Below are positions 46,700 to 63,593 of a stretch of DNA of 64,000 nucleotides, one piece after another. The stretch is from positions 1,392,017 through 1,456,016 of the forward strand of contig ML682121.1 in the NCBI GenBank assembly GCA_007922195.1, in the 5' to 3' direction. The position numbers were made by a program, and so were the translations under genes. Under the pieces are notes generated by a model that saw only the letters and a program-made list of their open reading frames with translations, searched no databases and was not told the origin of the DNA. This DNA comes from Podocnemis expansa. Lineage: Eukaryota > Chordata > Testudines > Podocnemididae. Each line of letters begins with the position of its first letter. The first letter of the stretch is position 1.

Positions 46700-49280
46700 T
46701 CTGGTATTTTTGGAGGCTCACACATCCACACTGAAATGTGGTCTGAACTAACAGCAGCAAATCTGGTGGGGCATGTCCGCTTCTCCCCTCTGTCATCTCT
46801 GGATTGCCCCATACACAGAAAATTTCAGATTACTGAAATTCAGGTTACTTGGGATTGCAAAGGACCCATCACTTTGCTCAAGTCCACATTATTATAGGTC
46901 TTACAGCAAAGACAACTCCTGTAGCTATTCCTACAGTAAGCCATGTAAAGATTTATTAACTAGAAAATCAGTTATTTACAAGTTTAAAGCAAACAGACAT
47001 GTGACTGTTAAACAATCTCAGGTTTCTATAAGCAGCAAGCCACACTTCAAATTTAGGACTAATACCAAGGTAAGTAACTGGAGATCTCTTGCTTATGTCT
47101 AGAGAGACCTTGCACCCCAAGAATCCAAACCTCATTGATACCCATTGTTCCTTTTGTTTGTTGGTTTTTGTTTGGCATTATGAGCTTTAAAACCCAACTG
47201 ACAGGAGGCATCCAAATGAATGACTCATCGTCGTGGGCCTGAGAACAGAACAACAGTAAGTCTTGACACCTTTTGTGGATTGTCGCTGAGTCCAGATGTA
47301 GCATGTTTTCAGGTGTATGATCCAACTATAGCCAGTCAGGAACAACCACCGTAGAAAAGCTGTTATTTGCACAAATTAACATCCATCTGCTGTGGTGATT
47401 TGTACAGTCACAGCAGATCCCATGACAAACACTTCAATGTCCCATTACGATGCAGGGCATGGACACAGCAAATAAAACAATGCATACAGAATTCATGAAC
47501 ATCCAAGAGTCTAAACACTGAACATTTCTTTATCATTCTAATACCTATTTTATCACTATTATCCCATAGGACCAAATCCAGCTATATCTGTTAGTGACCA
47601 GATGAGCATTAGCTGGCACCCGATGTGCCAGGATTAGTAGCCCTCTGAACAAACTCAGCCAAAGTGAACACTTGTGGAGGAATATGTGGGGCACTTGAAG
47701 TAAAATAAAATCAAGAATGCTTTAGCACTATGGCTAAAACTGTTTTTATATTACCAACAAGGGCTTAAACCAGACAGTTAACTCAAATCACAGAGTCAAA
47801 GAGTAAATGCTAGTAAATTGAACTCAAATCATTCAGGAGCATAGCAATGGGTGGGCCCAGATAGGCCATGGCCCACCCGCTTGGAAATGAGTCTTCCCCA
47901 CTGCAGCAGCGCAAATTTCACTGCCATGGCTGCAGGGCTACTCAGCATTTGATGGGCATGGACAAAAGTGGTGCAGAGGCACGAGTGCCAAAAAGATCCC
48001 ACAAAAAATAAACTTTAGTCTTTAAAAGTTCCCCAGGACTCCTTGTTTGCTTTAAAACTGGATCAGGACTCATGCAAAACAGTAGAGAGGGGATTTCTAT
48101 TTGAAAATAGATTTCCCCCCCCCCCCTGCAGCTGTCTCACATTCCACACCCAATTCATTGTGTACACATTGTCAGCATGGTTAAGGGGTGAGATCAACAA
48201 AGATACCACATCTGTTTCTTCATATCTGCATCATTAGACATAGTATTTCCCAAACCACAAGATTAGCTGGATGTCTCCAGGAGCAATCTCCACAGGGCCT
48301 GCATCTCATGTGCTTTGGGAACAAAATACATGGGCATTTGGCCTACTTGCAAGTTATATGTTATGAAATTCTCCCTTTGGATCGTTTGATGAGATACTGA
48401 TCTAAAGAACAGACTGACGCTAATCACAGGCCGTTCCTTCAGCTAGTCGAACAGTTTGGGGTGTGGTGGTCACCATTTCAGAATGGAGATTTAAAAGCAT
48501 TAGTACTTCTTTCATAGCATGCCAAAGAGTTTGGAATATTCTCTTCTATTGACCAGTCTTGAACTTCCACTTTGTCATGATGGAAAGCAAAAACATATGA
48601 AGAAATGACTGTTTAGCAAATGCTAATTTGTCTCAAAATTCCCAATAATTCTGAGCTACTTTCTATCAAACAAAATTAATATCCACTAAGGAACCGCATC
48701 ACAAAGAAGTAATGAGACACTGTCTGTCATGTAAAGTGAAATTTTGGAGCGGGTCCTATCTGATGACTCAGAACAATAAACACAGATTCTCCCCTCAAAT
48801 CCTCTAAGCTGCTGCAACCTTCTTCACTCAGCAACATGTCATTATCATTGAGCTGTGTTACTCACAAAAGTTTTATCAAAACGGGGAAGATAAACAGGCA
48901 ACCTTCCCATCTGCAAATGATCCCAGTTCTGCAGGAAAAAGCCTAGCAGTAGTTTTGCCAGTAGATAGAAATTGGGATTTAAACCCAGCACGATCACATT
49001 GGGTTTGGGATCTATTTGAATTCCCCTTCTAAGTCTGTGACACTTTCCTCTCCAGAACTAACGAGTCTGATTTAGGATCAAGGCACCATTCTGAAGTTGA
49101 GAAAATTGAGGACGCTGCATCACGTGACTCTACAGGACGCAGAGGAGTAGAACATGAAGAAGATAACCTCCACCTGCTTAAGACAGAAGGTAACATTTCC
49201 AGGGTGACAGGGAAGAAGGGAATCTTTCTGACTCACCCCATCTTATTCAACCTGACGCAGTGGCTCAAACGTCTAGTGGA
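46700..49280. other. Intergenic between convergent ZNF genes
   Basis: AT-rich, without a recognised exon or RNA. It holds a hAT-like start at 47836 (CAGGAGCATAGC) and a MITE end at 48004-48055. A C-run lies near 48114-48126. Confidence 0.5.
48004..48055 (+). repeat. Palindromic MITE end fragment
   Basis: 'aaaataaactttagtcttta' then 'aggactccttgtttgcttta' matches one end of the 10572 family. Confidence 0.6.
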
Positions 49281-49282
49281 CT

Positions 49283-49950
49283 GGTTGAGTTAGTCTGCGT
49301 AGAGCAAAAACAACCAGAGTCCTGTGGCACCTTATAGACCAGGGGTGGCCAAACTTATGGCACTCAAGAACCACACAAGTTGATTATTAAACCTCTGAGA
49401 GCCACACTGAGGCATATGGCCACATACTTTTACCTACTCCAAAATTACAAACTCTAAAATTCATTGCATGCTTCAGTTTTATCATAAAGAGAGGACAAAT
49501 ATTGGTCCTACTGATGTCAGATTCTAATAATTACTTAAGGTTACCATGAAAATTAGGCCTATACAGTAAAAAGTTAGCCTTCTACATTGAGCAGCAGCTA
49601 GTGGCCAGTTATTTAAAATCCCGACCATGCCGCACTTCTCCCCACCGTCCTCGACCATGCTGCGCTTTTTCCACTGTCCCAACCTTCTCCTTATCTCCTA
49701 GGCTGGGGCTGCTTTCCTGAATTGAGTTACTGACGTTCTTCTGGGAGCCACAATTTTTCATTCAAGAGCCGCATGTGGCTCCTGAGACTCAGTTTGGCCA
49801 CACCTTATAGAATAACAGATTTCTTTGGGCATGAGCTCCAACCCACTTCGTCAAATGCATCTCATGAAGTGGGTTGGAGCCCACAAAAGCTTATGCCTGA
49901 AGAAATCTGTTATTCTAGAAGGTGCCACAGGACTCTCGTTGTAGTGGCTG
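49283..49950. mobile_element. Palindromic MITE split by a hAT insertion
   Basis: The left end (49283-49339, 'aaacaaccagagtcctgtgg') continues at 49805 with 'aataacagatttctttgggc'. The mirrored right arm runs through 'gaagaaatctgttattctag' to 'aaggtgccacaggactctcg'. Between lies the insert at 49340-49804. Confidence 0.8.
49340..49804. mobile_element. hAT-type element nested in the MITE
   Basis: The left end CAGGGGTGGCCAAACTTATG faces the right end ...AGTTTGGCCACACC. Flanks TTATAGAC and TTATAGAA are an 8-bp duplication with one mismatch. The interior has 'agagccgcatgtggctcctg'. Confidence 0.8.
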
Positions 49951-49961
49951 AAAAGACACTT

Positions 49962-49967
49962 TTTATT
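49962..49967 (-). terminator. Candidate poly(A) signal for ZNF gene B
   Basis: AATAAA on the minus strand about 560 bases after the gene B stop codon. Confidence 0.4.
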
Positions 49968-50530
49968 ACATATAAATACATTTTAAATGAGGAAAATAGC
50001 ACAAAATAAAAGAACTGCTCTTTGGCACTTCCAGGGCAACGTGAGAACAAGGAACGAGATAAACTTATTCCCCAAGAGGAATTTGGCAACTCTGACAATT
50101 GATTTACATATAACAATGTGATGCTCCAAGCATTTTTTGGCTATGCTAAGGGACAAAAGTTAGGTCAGCTCATGGGGAAATAAGCCAACTGACTATACCC
50201 ACTGTTGTAGTGGAGATCAGGCCCATATAGATTGTATGACAATGTTGCTAATTGAGGTCAGCACCATCTCCCCTACTTTGTCTGATGGACATTCCCGGCA
50301 GGAAGGACAAACTGTCCATGACTCATGGGTCACAGGAATTGTTAAAGACAATCCTGGGTTCACCTAAGGAAGGGCAAGCAGCAAAACACAGAAACTGGCA
50401 ACCAAAAATTCTGCACGTATCCTTAAAGATTGTATGGGGGGAATTAATAACGGTGTTTGTGCAAAAAAACCTTTTGTCAGATCTTGAAAAAGTTTTTGTG
50501 TTTTTGTTTCTCTCTCTATTGCAGACTCTC

Positions 50531-56163
<5,633 letters not shown>

Positions 56164-56494
56164 TGTTCTCCCTCGTCCCCTGAGAGGATGGGACAACCTG
56201 GATCCAAAGGTGGAGGTTACCCTGCAACCTATCAGGAAGAGAAGGGCAGTGGTGGGAGATCTCAGAAGAGCTTAAATTCATTTTGCATCCTCACTTCCCG
56301 GCAGACAGACTCTCCTGCCAGGAAACCGGCTGGTCAGCTTCTCACAGCACAGATTCAGCACGTGCGCACACGCACACGCACGCACACACACTAAACCCAC
56401 GGAGGTATTTCTAAATCCTAACATGGTCCCTGAGGACAATTAACCCAGCAGTGTAACGACTCAGCAGAAGCAGGGACAGGACAGTCTTTTCCAT

Positions 56495-56605
56495 GGCTTT
56501 TTGTGGGAGAAAATCACGAAGTGGGATGTTCTCCCATGAAAGCTCCTGCAAAAAATAAATTTGTTAGTCTGTAAGTGCCCTAGGACTCCTGGTTGGGTTG
56601 TTTGT
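56495..56605. repeat. Palindromic MITE fragment
   Basis: 'tgtgggagaaaatcacgaag' then 'ctcctgcaaaaaataaattt' then 'gttagtctgtaagtgcccta' matches an arm of the 10572 family. Confidence 0.75.
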
Positions 56606-56639
56606 TTGATCAATATAGAGAAAGATCTGAACATTACAC

Positions 56640-57300
56640 ATTAGGAATGGGTTACCTAGGTAGGTGGAGGTTCTCCATCCTTAGGGGTTTGTAAGGCCTG
56701 ACTTGACAAAGCCCTGACGGGGATGTTTTAGTCAGGGTTGAGCCTGCTTTGCGCAGGGGGTTGGACTAGATTACCTCATGAGGTCCCTCCCAACCCTGAG
56801 CTTCTATAATACAGATCTGGATGGGCTTGAAGACTGGAGTGAGAGAAATGGGATGAAAGTCAAAATCCAAAGTTCAAGGTCTTGCTCTGAGAGTTTAATA
56901 AGACTAAAATTCTGCTACACACTGGGGACTTATCAGTCAGAACTGACAGGGGAGGAAAGATATATGAGCATATGGGTCAATCACAGGGGGAATATACCAA
57001 CCTAACACCAGTGTTCAAAAAGACAAATGACATCCTAGCCTGTAGCTGGGAGGAATATTCACTACCGAGACAGACAAATCGGAGCCATTTCTACAAGGCA
57101 CTGGGAAGACCTCATCTGGAATATCCTGTCCAAGTCAGGTCACCTCTGTACAGCAAAGATTATTGTAAACTGGACGAGGTGCAGAGAAAAACTACTAGAA
57201 TGAGAAGGGAAATGGAGGGCCTATCTTAGGAGAGAAGATTGCAAGAGCTTGGCTTTTTTAGTCTACGATCTGACTGCCGTCTATAAACACACGGGGGTAA
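56640..57300 (+). repeat. CR1 LINE fragments, sense
   Basis: Two pieces: a 3' end (56640-56810; 'ggttggactagattacctca') and an upstream-type piece (56815-57300; 'ggatgaaagtcaaaatccaa', 'ggcactgggaagacctcatc', 'gaggtgcagagaaaaactac'). Their order is rearranged or they come from two insertions. Confidence 0.85.
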
Positions 57301-57315
57301 ATTACAGGAAGGGTG

Positions 57316-58092
57316 TGGGACGGGGTAGATACACCCCGCACTAGAGCAGCCCTTCGTACACTAAAGAGGGAGGAAGCCCCACCCCTAGGGCCCTGCTGGG
57401 CATGCTCAGGCTCCTGCTCAGGTATAAAAGGCTGCAGATCAGCTCAGTCTGGGCTGGCCAGCGAAGGAGAAGGACATCTGCAGGAGGCTCCTGCTCCACA
57501 GCTTCACCAGCCCTGTTCCAGCAAAGACCTGAGGACCAGGGTGGATCCTAGGCAGCCATTATCCCAGAGGGAGCTTTGTGCCGGACACCCCGGACCCAGG
57601 AGAAGGCTAACTCTTGCTGTCCCAGGAAAGAGGGATGTTGCAATTTAGCACCAGACTGGACTTTCAGCACACCCCAGGTAGGAAGCAGCCCAGGGGACCT
57701 GAAGGGTAGAGCTGGGGAGTGGAGGTGAACAAGTCAGTGTGTTTTGGTATGGGTCCCTGCTGAGTGGGTGATGTACCCCCAGCACCCCTAGTGCCCTGGG
57801 CTGGGGATCAGTGTAGTGGGAGGGCCTGAGCCCCCCCTACATAGGTCCTGGGCCTCCTTGAGGACTCACTGTACATGGACTGTGACCATTAGGCTGTGCT
57901 GCCCTGGCCCAAGGGCTGCGTACAGGCTCATTGTGCATGGACTCTGGCTACCCGACTGAATTCGTCCTGCCTGCCGGGCCGAGTTGGCACACCAATTGAC
58001 TGTTCAGAAGATCATGGGGTGCCCCCCCCCCCCCGAGTCCTCTTTGGCAGTTTCCCCATGAGGGAGTGCAAGGGAGGGCTTACCCCGTGACA
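57316..58092 (+). mobile_element. Solo LTR, copy 2 (777 bp, TSD GGGTG)
   Basis: Begins TGGGACGGGG and ends ...CCCCGTGACA, with identical 5-bp flanks GGGTG (57311-57315 and 58093-58097). Shares with copy 1 (30758-31520) the TATA region, 'agtctgggctggccag', 'agtgggagggcctgagcccc' and the end 'gggagggcttaccc'. No coding interior. A C-run lies at 58022-58034. Confidence 0.82.
57423..57429 (+). promoter_or_regulatory. TATA box in solo LTR copy 2
   Basis: TATAAAA in the conserved context GGTATAAAAGGC, matching copy 1. Confidence 0.6.
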
Positions 58093-58097
58093 GGGTG

Positions 58098-58790
58098 AAA
58101 AACTATTGATGCTAAAGGACAACAAAGGCACAAAACCAAACAGGGCTATACACCAGACACAAAGATATTGAGGCTGAAGACTAGAAGGTTTCTAACCACT
58201 GGCAGGTTGAGGGTCTGGAACAGTTTCCCAATATGAGCTATGGTGGCAAACCAATTAATTTTGAGAGCCAGCAGGACAAATTGATGAGTGAAATTGTACA
58301 AGGGGGTTCAGCTGGCCAACGGCAGGAGTCAGGAAGAGATGTCTCCCCCACCTCCATGTATTCTGGGATTTTAGTTTTTTTAATCTCTTTCCTCTGAAGC
58401 ATCAAGGATGGCCATGGCTGGAGAAGGGACACTGGACAGGGTGAGTCAGGGGCCGGCTGGTTCTTACACACACGGTCAGGATCCAACCAATCACATGAGG
58501 TAGGGCTGGGAAGGAATTCCCCCCCCAGGTCAGACTGAAAGTGACCTTTGGGTGATGGCAAGCTGCCTTCTCCTTCCCCTGCAACATCTAAGAGCTGAGA
58601 TTCGTAGAAGATCAGGAGGTCGTCCCAACCCCCTGCTCAGACATCACAGCGGGAGTGAAGCAGTCACGGGACCCACTCTGGTTCACGCCATTTCACAGCT
58701 TCCAGGCACCCCTCGGAGCCGGTGGCCTTGATGCCCTGGTGCTAAAATGGTCTGAAATAACCTCCTCACAGCCCGTCAGACAGACATGTA
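58098..58790. other. No SPRY or other exon recognised
   Basis: Lies just after (minus-strand sense) the last coiled-coil cassette exon. No PRY-SPRY signature or strong exon was found. Confidence 0.45.
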
Positions 58791-58791
58791 C

Positions 58792-58824
58792 CTGTGTCGC
58801 TCGCCAGCTCCAGGCGCACCGTCT
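58792..58824 (-). CDS. 33-nt exon (ETVRLELASDT)
   Basis: Follows CTCTCCTTAG and ends before GTACAT, phase 1 to 1. Reading through the donor instead gives a stop nine codons later, so it could also be a terminal exon. Confidence 0.55.
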
Positions 58825-61800
58825 CTAAGGAGAGAACAGAAGAGGTGAGAATTCAGGCCCTCGCATTCCTGGGGCTTTTCCTATTATTGGGGATGAATGT
58901 CATGGCTTTTAATGACAAGTTGGCACAGTCACTGCAGACAGCCCCAACCTCACAGGCCTGCTCCACAGGGAAGGGCAACTCGCTGAGAGACTGTGGGACG
59001 AAGCACATGGACGGCGACATCACTAGAGTCCCCGACCCCTCCCCTGGGTTAGGGTCCCTCTAACGAAGGGAGACGCTGCCCCCAGACTCCAATCACCTTT
59101 GAATCCCAGCAGCACCTGCTGCAGGACAGCACTTTTCAGAGTGAAATCGTTGAGCCTCTTCTCCAACTCCCCAAACCCCAGCTCTCGCTTCTCCAATGTC
59201 CCATCCTCCCTGCTAAGGAAAGGAAAAGAGGTGAAAAATAGGCCTGATCGCTCCACACCAACCATTATTTACTGTTATTCTTTTATTGCCCCAGTCAATA
59301 GAAATCAAGAGGGAAAATAGCTCACTCCCATACACAATTAGACTCCTCCTATTTCTATCCATTGTTTCCTTTCCCTTTCTACCTTCCTTTCCCCATTTCT
59401 CTCTTTTCACTGTCTTCACATCTCTCCTCTGCCCTTCCCTTGCCACAGCACCCCCTATTCCCACTCCTCAAACGCTTCATCCTCACTCTCTGACCTGATA
59501 AAGTGATCAACCACGGTATATTTAATGACGACATTAAGGCATTGTCACTTCAGCTGACGTCCGAGGAGACTAACGGAGACCAGGGTGATTCACATCTGTG
59601 TGAGCTGTGGTTTTAGGTGGCCAGCAGCCTCAAGAAGGCAACACTGAGCCCGTTGGTATTTGGGAAGGTTTCTTTGTAATCCAGAGGGCTAGAAAACTCA
59701 CTTTAAGAAACTGAACCGAAAGCTGAGATTCTGTGCATGCTGAAAATGTGATGGGGTCACATCAAATATGCCAGACAGGCCAGGACTGACCCACGAACTG
59801 TATGTCTGACAGTCTTGCATTAGCTGTCAGAAAGTAAATGGCTTTTCCCCTTGCTGGAGCAGCTGCTAGGGGAGACGTGATCACAGGCCCGTGTATCACA
59901 CTCCAAGGCTGGGGGGCAATGCAGTATTTAGTCACATTTTCAGGTGTAACTCAGCATGAGGTGGAGTGAAATGGAGCCAGAGACTTACCTTCCCCTAGTG
60001 CTTCCGGCACCCTGGAGAGGAGTAGAAAGAAGAAGCCAGTCAGGGGAGATGTCCCAGGCTGCGGAGGCCTCCTGCTCTGCAAGGGAATCACCGTGGGAGT
60101 CTCGGGTATTTGGGGAATTTCAGACACTCAGGCTCTTGTTCAGAGAGCAGCTGCCATCCACCCTGCAAGGACGTTTGCTCTCAGCAGCCCCAGAAATTTT
60201 GCCAGGAGGTCATCCCTGGGGAAATCTCTCCCCCAGCACCTTACAGGGAACAGGTGCCCCAGCCCTAGTCTACTAAATCCATTAACCTGGGGTGATTTGG
60301 GGCTCGGGGATTGCTGCAGGATGGGAGGCTGGATTTCCCTCTCAAAGTACCAAAGCAGACAAACATTACAGGAAGAAGGGAAGGCCCTGGCGTTGCAGCA
60401 TCCAGGACGCCCAGGAGCCATCCCTGGCTCTGCCACAGAGTCCCTTGGGCCCTTCCCCTCCTCTCCCCAGACCTCACTTTCCCCTTTGTCCCATGCGGAT
60501 CAGAGCCCTGACCCTGCTCTGTAAAGTGTTGTGAGGTCTGGGGCACAGAAGCTCCTATAGAAAAGGTGCAGGGTGTTATTTCTGTGACAGTCTGACCTGC
60601 AGGGATCGGCTCTGCGGCTCCTGCCCCTTCTCTCCTCTCCTCTCCCTGAGCAAGGAAATCTCTTGGGACAGTCTGGAGAGGCCCTCGTCCCTTCTCTGGA
60701 CAATGTCTCTCTCCAGCTCCTCCAGCCGCGACAGCAGCAGCTGCTCCTGCTCCTCCAGAAACCCCCGCAGCTCCTTCCACACGGAGGTGATTTTTTCTCT
60801 CTCGGCCTCTGTCTGTATCTGCAATCGCAGGGAGAGGGCAGATCCGTGACGGGGGAGAATCACAAACTTGCCCCCCAGCAGAGAAGGGAATTAGTGACCA
60901 GAACAGAGCATCTCCTGCAAGGGATGATGGGAAGTTCCACTAAGAGGACCAGGGCTGGGGGGGGGCTGCACATCCCTAACAGGAGGGTCCCTTCCCCAGC
61001 ATCTTATCAAACTGCCCCACTACAAACCCTCCATCTCTCCACCCCACATTTCCCCTCCTTCCTCCCCACATCTAGAAAGAACCCAGTCACTGTAACATCC
61101 AAATAGCCCTTACGGGAATGTGTACACGGCTCCTTTCTGCCCTGCTGCCTCTTGCCCACTAAGAACAACGTTTCACCCCCATGTGTCCGACCCTGCGCTC
61201 CCCAGCGGGGACGGGGTCCTGGGGCTGGCAGGACGGGCCCTGCCCTCACCATGTCACTCCGGGCTCAGACCCCTCCCAGGCCAAGCTGAGGGGCAGGGGG
61301 CTCTGGGCACCTACCAGCAGCTCCTGGCTTTGCCGCTGCTCCTCCACTTGGGCGGCTTCTCTCTGTTTTTGGAGAAAGACCAGATGCCCTGGTGGTGGTG
61401 CCTGAAAGAAGCAAGGGAGGGAGGTTACAACTGCTAGAAACAGCCTTTCTGCTGCCAAATTTCAGGGCCCATCCTGCCCTGCAGGTGCCTGAGCAGAATA
61501 TCCCAGCTCTTGTTCAAACTCAGCACCCTTGGGGGGGGGGGGCAGCAAAAGGGTGACACAGAGACCAGGTGTTTGCAGAGACAACAGAGGACCCCCAAAA
61601 AAGGAGACATGTCAGGGGGTGACAAAACCCACCCCCAGCTTCCAACATCCCCTCTGCCCACCACACCCACGTATTGCCCCAACCTCCTCCACTCTGCCAC
61701 ACCGCTCCCAAGGTGCCAGATGTGAACCAACCCCCCACCAAACACCCCAGCCCTGCCCCCCAACCAGCTCCAAACACCCACAACCCAAGCTTTGCCCTCC

Positions 61801-62630
61801 ACCACCTCCAAGCCCCCAAACCCCAGCTCCAACACCCCCAAACCTCAGCTCTGCCCCCCCAACCAGCTCCAAACACCCACAAACCCAGCTCTGCCCCCAA
61901 CCAGCTTCAATGCCCCCAAACCCAGCCGTCCCCTCAATCCCAGCTCCAAACACCCCAAACCTCAGCTCTGCCCCCCAACCAGCTCCAAGCCCCCAACCCC
62001 AGCGCTGCCCCCCAACCAGCTTCAACCCCTCCCAAACCCAGCTGTCCCTTCCTCAATTCCAGCTCCAAACACCCCAAACCCCAGCTCTGCCCCCAACTAG
62101 CTTCAATCCCCCCAAACCCAGCTGTCCCCTCAATCCCCGCTCCGAACACCCCAAACCCCAGCTCTGCCCCAGCTCCAGCCCCCTAACCAGCTCCAGACAC
62201 CCCCAACCCCAGCTCTGCCCCCAACTAGCTTCAATCCCCCCAAACCCAGCCATCCCCTCAATCCCAGCTCCAAACACCCCAAACCCCAGCTCTGCCCCCA
62301 ACCAGCTCCAGCCCCCTAACCAGCTCCGGACACCCCCCACCCCAGCTCTGCCCCCCAAACCCCAGCTCTGCCCCCCAACCAGCTCCAAACACCCACAAAC
62401 CCAGCTCTGCCCCCAACCAGCTTCAATGCCCCCAAACTCAGCCGTCCCCTCAATCCCAGCTCCAAACACCCCAAACCTCAGCTCTGCCCCCCAACCAGCT
62501 CCAGCCCCCCAACCAGCTCCAAACACCCCCACCCGCAGCCCCCGGGGCAGGCTCGTGGCCGCCCCACGCGTGTCCCCGCCGCCCACCCGGGACGCACCGC
62601 GCCGGCCCCCCGGCTCCCGGCCCCGGCCAT
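58792..62630 (-). CDS. TRIM/RFP-type coiled-coil exon set without RING, B-box or SPRY
   Basis: Six exons on the minus strand are phase-compatible: 62630-62598, 61401-61315, 60818-60597, 60011-59989, 59212-59097 and 58824-58792. The third (222 nt) is a clear TRIM coiled coil (IQTEAEREKITSVWKELRGF then LEEQEQLLLSRLEELERDIV). It is followed by the hallmark 23-nt TRIM exon and a 116-nt exon ending ELEKRLNDFTLKSAVLQQVL. About 171 codons are open with no stop, ending in phase 1. No RING or B-box exon lies upstream in the window and no SPRY exon downstream before the next gene, so this is an incomplete gene, a coiled-coil-only protein, or a 5' part of something larger. The first exon is the least certain. 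Confidence 0.62.
59097..59212 (-). CDS. TRIM-type linker exon
   Basis: A 116-nt exon after TTTCCTTAG encodes REDGTLEKRELGFGELEKRL then NDFTLKSAVLQQVLLGFK; donor GTGATT, ending in phase 1. Confidence 0.75.
59989..60011 (-). CDS. 23-nt TRIM-type microexon
   Basis: Exactly 23 nt between acceptor CCTCTCCAG and donor GTAAGT, encoding GAGSTRG plus two bases. It parallels the 23-nt exon that follows the coiled coil in TRIM genes. Confidence 0.75.
60597..60818 (-). CDS. TRIM-type coiled-coil exon
   Basis: A 222-nt exon (TRIM genes usually have 231) between acceptor GCGATTGCAG and donor GTCAGA, phase 0 to 0. It has a heptad-rich Glu/Leu/Arg sequence of TRIM39/TRIM7/TRIM27 type. Confidence 0.85.
61315..61401 (-). 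CDS. Coiled-coil leading exon
   Basis: An 87-nt exon (TRIM usually 96) encodes FLQKQREAAQVEEQRQSQEL; acceptor TTCTTTCAG, donor GTAGGT, phase 0 to 0. Confidence 0.75.
61740..62530. repeat. Proline-coding GC-rich minisatellite in the first intron
   Basis: About 20 variants of a ~40-45-bp unit with 'ccccaaaccccagctctgcc' and 'cccaaccagctccaaacacc', mostly without CpG. It abuts the CpG island. Long frames on both strands (PNTPNPSSAP-like and WSWDXGVWS-like) are products of the repeat. Confidence 0.92.
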
Positions 62631-62760
62631 GGCTCGGCTGCAGGCAGACAAAGGCTGGGGGGGGTTTGGGGGGCAGGAAGGGGCGGCTCCGACCCGGGCC
62701 TGGCCCGGCCCCCGGGCCCCGCAGGGGGTTTGTGACACCCGGAGGGGCGGCTGGCTGGGA
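62520..62760 (-). promoter_or_regulatory. CpG island at the head of the coiled-coil exon set
   Basis: A very CpG-dense stretch (acgcgtgtccccgccgccc and similar) contains the putative first ATG on the minus strand. It is the only island in the 50-64 kb part and may serve the minus-strand genes. Confidence 0.6.
62598..62630 (-). CDS. Putative first coding exon (MAGAGSRGAGA)
   Basis: An ATG with G at -3 and +4 sits inside the CpG island and runs 33 nt to a GTGCGT donor, phase 0, matching the phase of the 87-nt exon. The peptide is low complexity, so support is positional only. Confidence 0.4.
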
Positions 62761-63116
62761 AAAGGGCGATGCAATCTGGTGGGAATATTTCTCCCCCTGC
62801 AAGCAAGCAAGCAAGTGGCAGTGAGAGGAATGTAACCTGAAATAAAAGGCTCCCCCAGAGAGAGAAACATTTGCAAATCATCAGTGACCTGCCTGCAGCA
62901 GCCTCAGTCCCAGCCAGCCAACCCTATTCTTGGCCCCCCCAAAGCCAAATCCCTGGGGGTGAGCGTGGCCCATGCCAGCATCCTTGGATTAAATGACACT
63001 GAGGGACGGGGACTGCACGGTGGCACCATGGTAAGATGCACAAAGTTGCAACAGAAACGTGCGCCCGAGTTTCGAGCTCGACCAGATGTCCCTATTCTAT
63101 GGGGCCAGTGCCAATA

Positions 63117-63370
63117 TTGCAGGCGTCTCAAATTCGTGGCCCCCTAAAGTTATTTCTTGCAGCCCGCAATGACACTAGCACTATCAATGTTTGCAATATG
63201 AAAAGGTTTTAGTGGTGTGGCCCTGGGGTTATCGTACTAAGCCACATGAGTGGTGTGACCCGTAGGCTAACACGGGGGTCTCAAACACACGGCCCGTGGG
63301 CCGCATGAGGCCCTTAAAGCTGTTTCCTGCAGCCCACAGTGACATGACCCTTACTGATGTTTTGTGTTCA
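63117..63370. repeat. hAT (Charlie-type) terminal fragments
   Basis: 'caggcgtctcaaattcgtgg' at 63120 and 'gggtctcaaacacacggccc' at 63275 are two diverged starts of the CAGGGGTCTCAAAC type, followed by shared 'cctgcagcccacagtgacat'-like text. Confidence 0.55.
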
Positions 63371-63593
63371 GACAAGAGTTTTATTTTGAAACAACAGCCG
63401 TAACAAATATTAAGTTATTTATGTTGCCCTGGTAACAAAGAAACTGAATTGACTCGTAGAACTAGTCAATTCATAAGTATAATGAGTATAGCATACGTAA
63501 GATAACATGCAGAAAACTAATTGCCGTTAACAAGCTCCAAAAATGCAACAAAGCATCAGTGTAATGCGGAAGTGGGAGATCAAGCTACCGTGC

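Noticed and set aside
60165..60190. Alternative short exon after the coiled coil (GGTGGATGGCAGCTGC)
   Set aside because: It has an acceptor-like CTTGCAG but no good donor and no TRIM resemblance; the exact 23-nt exon at 59989-60011 fits better.
61529..62824. Plus-strand frame of about 430 codons, proline/serine-rich
   Set aside because: It is a translation of the minisatellite and the CpG island; repeat periodicity explains it, with no start context or splice support.
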